Shown one piece after another: positions 61,672-64,000 of a stretch of DNA of 64,000 nt (the first letter of the stretch is position 1; every line of letters starts with the position of its first letter). The stretch is taken from contig JBFLJU010000001.1 of assembly GCA_040743155.1 (NCBI GenBank), forward strand, positions 1,054,001 to 1,118,000, read 5' to 3'. Made by a program: the position numbers and the translations under genes. The stretch comes from Cycloclasticus sp. (GTDB taxonomy: Bacteria > Pseudomonadota > Gammaproteobacteria > Methylococcales > Cycloclasticaceae). Under the pieces are notes generated by a model. It did not search any database. It was not told where the DNA came from and saw only the letters and a program-made list of their open reading frames with translations.

Positions 61672-63291
61672 TTAAGTCCTAGAACCAGTAAATTTAAAAC
61701 CCTTGTAACTTTTTTCTGCCACCTCGGTAATCAACTTTTTATACGCTGGTCCACCCGCAACATAAACCATAAAAACACGTGGTTTACCAGGAATGTTGGC
61801 ACCCATATACCAAGATTTAGCCTGCGGAAATAAGGTCATATCCGCCACCTCTCGTGTATGCTCAATCCAATCATCCTCATGCAGCAAGTCGACTTCGGCT
61901 TCCAAGAAGCTTTGTTTATCCATATGCTTAATACAAGCGGCAATCCATTCGCAATGCATTTCAATAGCCAGTGGCATATTAAAAAGAACCGAGGGACTTT
62001 GCGGCCCAGTAATCGTAAACATATTTGGAAAACCATGCACCGATAAGCCCAAATAAGTCCGCGGCCCATCTGCCCAGTATTTTTGCAAACTCAGTCCGTT
62101 ACGCCCTGTAATCCCCATTTTAAATAAGGAGCCTGTAAACGCGTCAAAGCCAGTTGCGTAAATTAAAATATCAAACTCATAACTGTTTTTTGAGGTTCTT
62201 AACCCTTGAGCGGTTATTTCTTGTATTGGCGCACTTTTAATATCCACTAAAGTCACGTTATCACGATTAAATGCTTCGTAATAATGGGTCTCACAAGGCT
62301 GACGCTTAATACCAAACAGTTGATCTTCTTCAGGGCAAAGTAATTCGGCTACGTTTGGGTTATTCACCCGTTCACGAATTTTAGAACGCAAGAAGTCAGC
62401 TACCGTTTTATTGGCACCTTTGTCAGTGAGGATGTCTTGATAGCTGCCAAGCCAAATATTGAACCCTCCTTTTTCCCAACGCTTTTGATAGTGGTCTTCA
62501 CGCTCTTCAGCTGAATCGGTCAAGGCTGATTCACGCTGTTGCATATACGGCATACCACCAAAAGAGTTCTGCTCGTCTTCCCTTAATTGCCGATAATTTG
62601 CCTTAATTTCCTGTTCATTTTCTGTTGTCATTGGCCCGTTACATAACGGGCTTGTATAGTTTGCTGTACGTTGAAAAACTATTAACTGCTCACACTCTTC
62701 AGCAATAACAGGAATGGCTTGAATAGCCGTTGCACCAGTCCCTATAATGCCAACTCTTTTACCTTTAAAATCAACACCCTTCGCCGGCCAACGGCTGGTG
62801 ATATAGACATCACCCTTAAAGTCTTTTTGCCCTTGTATGACGGGAATGTTTGCAGAAGACAACGTGCCAACAGCCGGAATAAAGTACTGCGCACTATAGT
62901 CGGTACCTGCCTCTGTTTTAATTAACCAACGTTTTGATTTTTCGTCGAAAATAGCCGACTGCACTTTAGTGTTAAAGCTGATATCTGCTTTTAAATTAAA
63001 ACGTGTTGCTACATACTCGAGGTATTCAAGTATTTCTGCTTGGCCCGCGTACTTTTCAGACCAGCTCCATTCTTGTTGTAACTCTTCTGAGAATGAAAAA
63101 GAATACTCATGACTAGCGATATCACAGCGCGCTCCTGGGTACCTATTCCAATACCATGTGCCGCCAACACCACTGGCATGTTCAATAGCGATTGCGTTTA
63201 GCCCAAGTTGATCACGTAACAAGTGCAACATATACAAACCTGCAAAACCAGCACCAACGATTAAAGCATCCACTTCTTTCACATTGCCCAC
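61672..63291 (-). CDS. Baeyer-Villiger monooxygenase (CHMO-like), complete copy
   Basis: Type I BVMO of 539 residues from GTG at 63291, which has AGGAG six bases ahead; the frame is open to an ATG at 63360 touching the upstream gene's stop, but those residues are unlike the family. First Rossmann DALIVGAGFAGLYMLHLLRD, second GKRVGIIGTGATAIQAI, GTWYWNRYPGARCDI and YATGFDAFTGSL. The BVMO fingerprint FxGxxxHxxxWP reads FKGDVYITSRWP, with Ile in place of His. It would insert oxygen next to a ketone carbonyl using NADPH. Tandem with a paralogue at the right edge. Confidence 0.88.
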   Translation of the reverse strand: MGNVKEVDALIVGAGFAGLYMLHLLRDQLGLNAIAIEHASGVGGTWYWNRYPGARCDIASHEYSFSFSEELQQEWSWSEKYAGQAEILEYLEYVATRFNLKADISFNTKVQSAIFDEKSKRWLIKTEAGTDYSAQYFIPAVGTLSSANIPVIQGQKDFKGDVYITSRWPAKGVDFKGKRVGIIGTGATAIQAIPVIAEECEQLIVFQRTANYTSPLCNGPMTTENEQEIKANYRQLREDEQNSFGGMPYMQQRESALTDSAEEREDHYQKRWEKGGFNIWLGSYQDILTDKGANKTVADFLRSKIRERVNNPNVAELLCPEEDQLFGIKRQPCETHYYEAFNRDNVTLVDIKSAPIQEITAQGLRTSKNSYEFDILIYATGFDAFTGSLFKMGITGRNGLSLQKYWADGPRTYLGLSVHGFPNMFTITGPQSPSVLFNMPLAIEMHCEWIAACIKHMDKQSFLEAEVDLLHEDDWIEHTREVADMTLFPQAKSWYMGANIPGKPRVFMVYVAGGPAYKKLITEVAEKSYKGFKFTGSRT

Positions 63292-63360
63292 TAACTTCTC
63301 CTGTTTATTTAAACTTTTCAGCCATGTTATTCGCCTTTCATAAACATACAAGTTTATCAA

Positions 63361-64000
63361 TTAAGCTAACTTAAAGCCCTCATAACCATTTGCGGCCTTT
63401 TCAAAAATAATATCTCTATAAGCCCCGCAACCGCCAACATACACCATAAACACCTTAGGCTTACCTGGGATATTTGCTCCCATATACCAAGAATCTGCTT
63501 GGGGAAAAAGTGTCGTATCGGCCAATTCCACGGTATGTTTGACCCAGTCATTTTCATGCACTAAATCTGCTTCAATTTCACTGATTTTTTGCTGGTTCAT
63601 TTGTTCAATACAAGCCGCTATCCACTCACAATGACATTCGATAGAAACAGGCATGTTTGATAAGACAGACGGGCTTTGCGGTCCTGTCACCGTAAACATA
63701 TTAGGAAACCCGTGCACCGTCAAACCTAGGTATGTACGTGGCCCATCTGACCAACAGTCTTTTAAATCTTGCCCATTTCGCCCCTTAATACCCATCTTGA
63801 ACAAAGAGCCCGTAAACGCATCGAAACCTGTCGCGTAAATTAAAACATCAAACTCAAAACTCTGTTCTCCCGTGTCCAAGCCGGATTCTGTTAACGTTTG
63901 AATCGGCGCACGCTTGATATCAACCAAGGTGACATTGTCGCGATTAAACGCTTCGAAATAATTAGTTTCACATGGTTGGCGTTTTATTCCATACAGCTGG
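63361..64000 (-). CDS. Baeyer-Villiger monooxygenase, paralogue, 5' end outside window
   Basis: C-terminal ~213 residues of a second BVMO; the frame stays open to the right edge (QLYGIKRQPCETNYFEAFN), so the start lies beyond. It is clearly a paralogue of the copy downstream: both have FNRDNVTLVDIK, LIYATGFDAFTGSLFKMGI, DGPRTYLGL, VHGFPNMFT and SWYMGANIPGKP. The fingerprint region is outside the window. Its stop abuts the next gene region, so both are in one transcript. Two copies may cover ketones of different size. Confidence 0.88.
   Translation of the reverse strand, partial: QLYGIKRQPCETNYFEAFNRDNVTLVDIKRAPIQTLTESGLDTGEQSFEFDVLIYATGFDAFTGSLFKMGIKGRNGQDLKDCWSDGPRTYLGLTVHGFPNMFTVTGPQSPSVLSNMPVSIECHCEWIAACIEQMNQQKISEIEADLVHENDWVKHTVELADTTLFPQADSWYMGANIPGKPKVFMVYVGGCGAYRDIIFEKAANGYEGFKLA

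Noticed and set aside
9447-63291. Steroid (cholesterol or bile acid) degradation island
   Set aside because: The DUF35/thiolase-like pairs and KstR-like TetR recall it, but no ring A/B genes (3-ketosteroid dehydrogenase, 9-alpha-hydroxylase, meta-cleavage dioxygenase) are present, and BadI/PimCD point to a monocyclic acid.

Overview
The window comes from a mid-GC gammaproteobacterium. The evidence is an RNase E gene (rne) with the enterobacterial-type start and long leader, divergent from rluC, plus a PepSY-phoP-phoQ operon, a proteobacterial sppA and a full ETF/ETF-QO set. The genus cannot be fixed from sequence alone. No rRNA, tRNA, CRISPR array, insertion sequence or phage gene was seen.

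Layout. Positions 1-9400 are housekeeping: a secretin-domain protein fragment, phoQ/phoP/PepSY, sppA, a HAD phosphatase, rluC, and rne, whose tail carries 29 tandem KPV(E/Q)A pentapeptides. From about 9.4 kb to the right edge, almost every gene belongs to a >54 kb CoA-ester and alicyclic catabolic island. Its units are: (A) 9.4-11.1 kb minus, thioesterase and OYE; (B) 11.2-15.6 kb plus, DUF35, thiolase-like, CoA-transferase, flavodoxin-like, ACAD; (C) 30.8 down to 15.6 kb minus, a fifteen-gene operon holding an AliB-like ACAD, a crotonase, BadI (ring hydrolase), PaaY-like, PimC/PimD-type dehydrogenase, MBL hydrolase, two MaoC proteins, a PaaK-like ligase, a biotin-dependent acyl-CoA carboxylase, a second thiolase-like/DUF35 pair and a citryl-CoA-lyase-like protein; (D) MmgE/PrpD, then etfB-etfA-(terminator)-ETF-QO-TetR; (E) nitroreductase and NnrS; (F) 45.0 down to 38.9 kb minus, a complete beta-oxidation set; (G) 45.1-50.9 kb plus, TetR, ACAD, ligase, ACAD, transglutaminase-like, DUF2889; (H) 57.1 down to 51.0 kb minus, crotonase, ACAD, CitE-like lyase, MaoC hydratase, alpha/beta hydrolase, BadH-like dehydrogenase, membrane protein; (I) 57.3-60.5 kb plus, FadH-like dienoyl-CoA reductase and oxoadipyl-type thiolase; (J) right edge minus, two tandem Baeyer-Villiger monooxygenases and an esterase.

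How it fits together (inference). A cyclohexanecarboxylate-type acid is activated by a CoA ligase, desaturated (AliB-like), hydrated, oxidised by the BadH-like SDR and opened by BadI to a pimeloyl-CoA or a substituted form. PimC/PimD then start beta-oxidation of the diacid, with electrons passing through ETF and ETF-QO encoded in the same island. The acyl-CoA carboxylase, two DUF35/thiolase-like pairs without the thiolase nucleophile, the citryl-CoA-lyase-like and CitE-like lyases, and the MaoC hydratases suggest that the natural substrate carries branches that plain beta-oxidation cannot pass. Alkylated naphthenic acids or p-menthane-type terpenoids would fit. The BVMO/esterase and OYE genes would feed in cyclic ketones and enones.

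Regulation. A 14-bp palindrome (best copy CTAACAATTGTTAG) lies in the -35/-10 spacer of several catabolic promoters, including the one upstream of the etf genes and, further down, a TetR gene. Variants lie in front of the second TetR gene and in the 57.2 kb divergent promoter. The two divergent regions at 11.1 and 30.8 kb share the same operator/promoter layout. The most notable observations are this regulon, the ring-opening operon joined to carboxylase and retro-aldolase modules, and a hydrolase gene (52.4-53.2 kb) whose best start codon is ATT.
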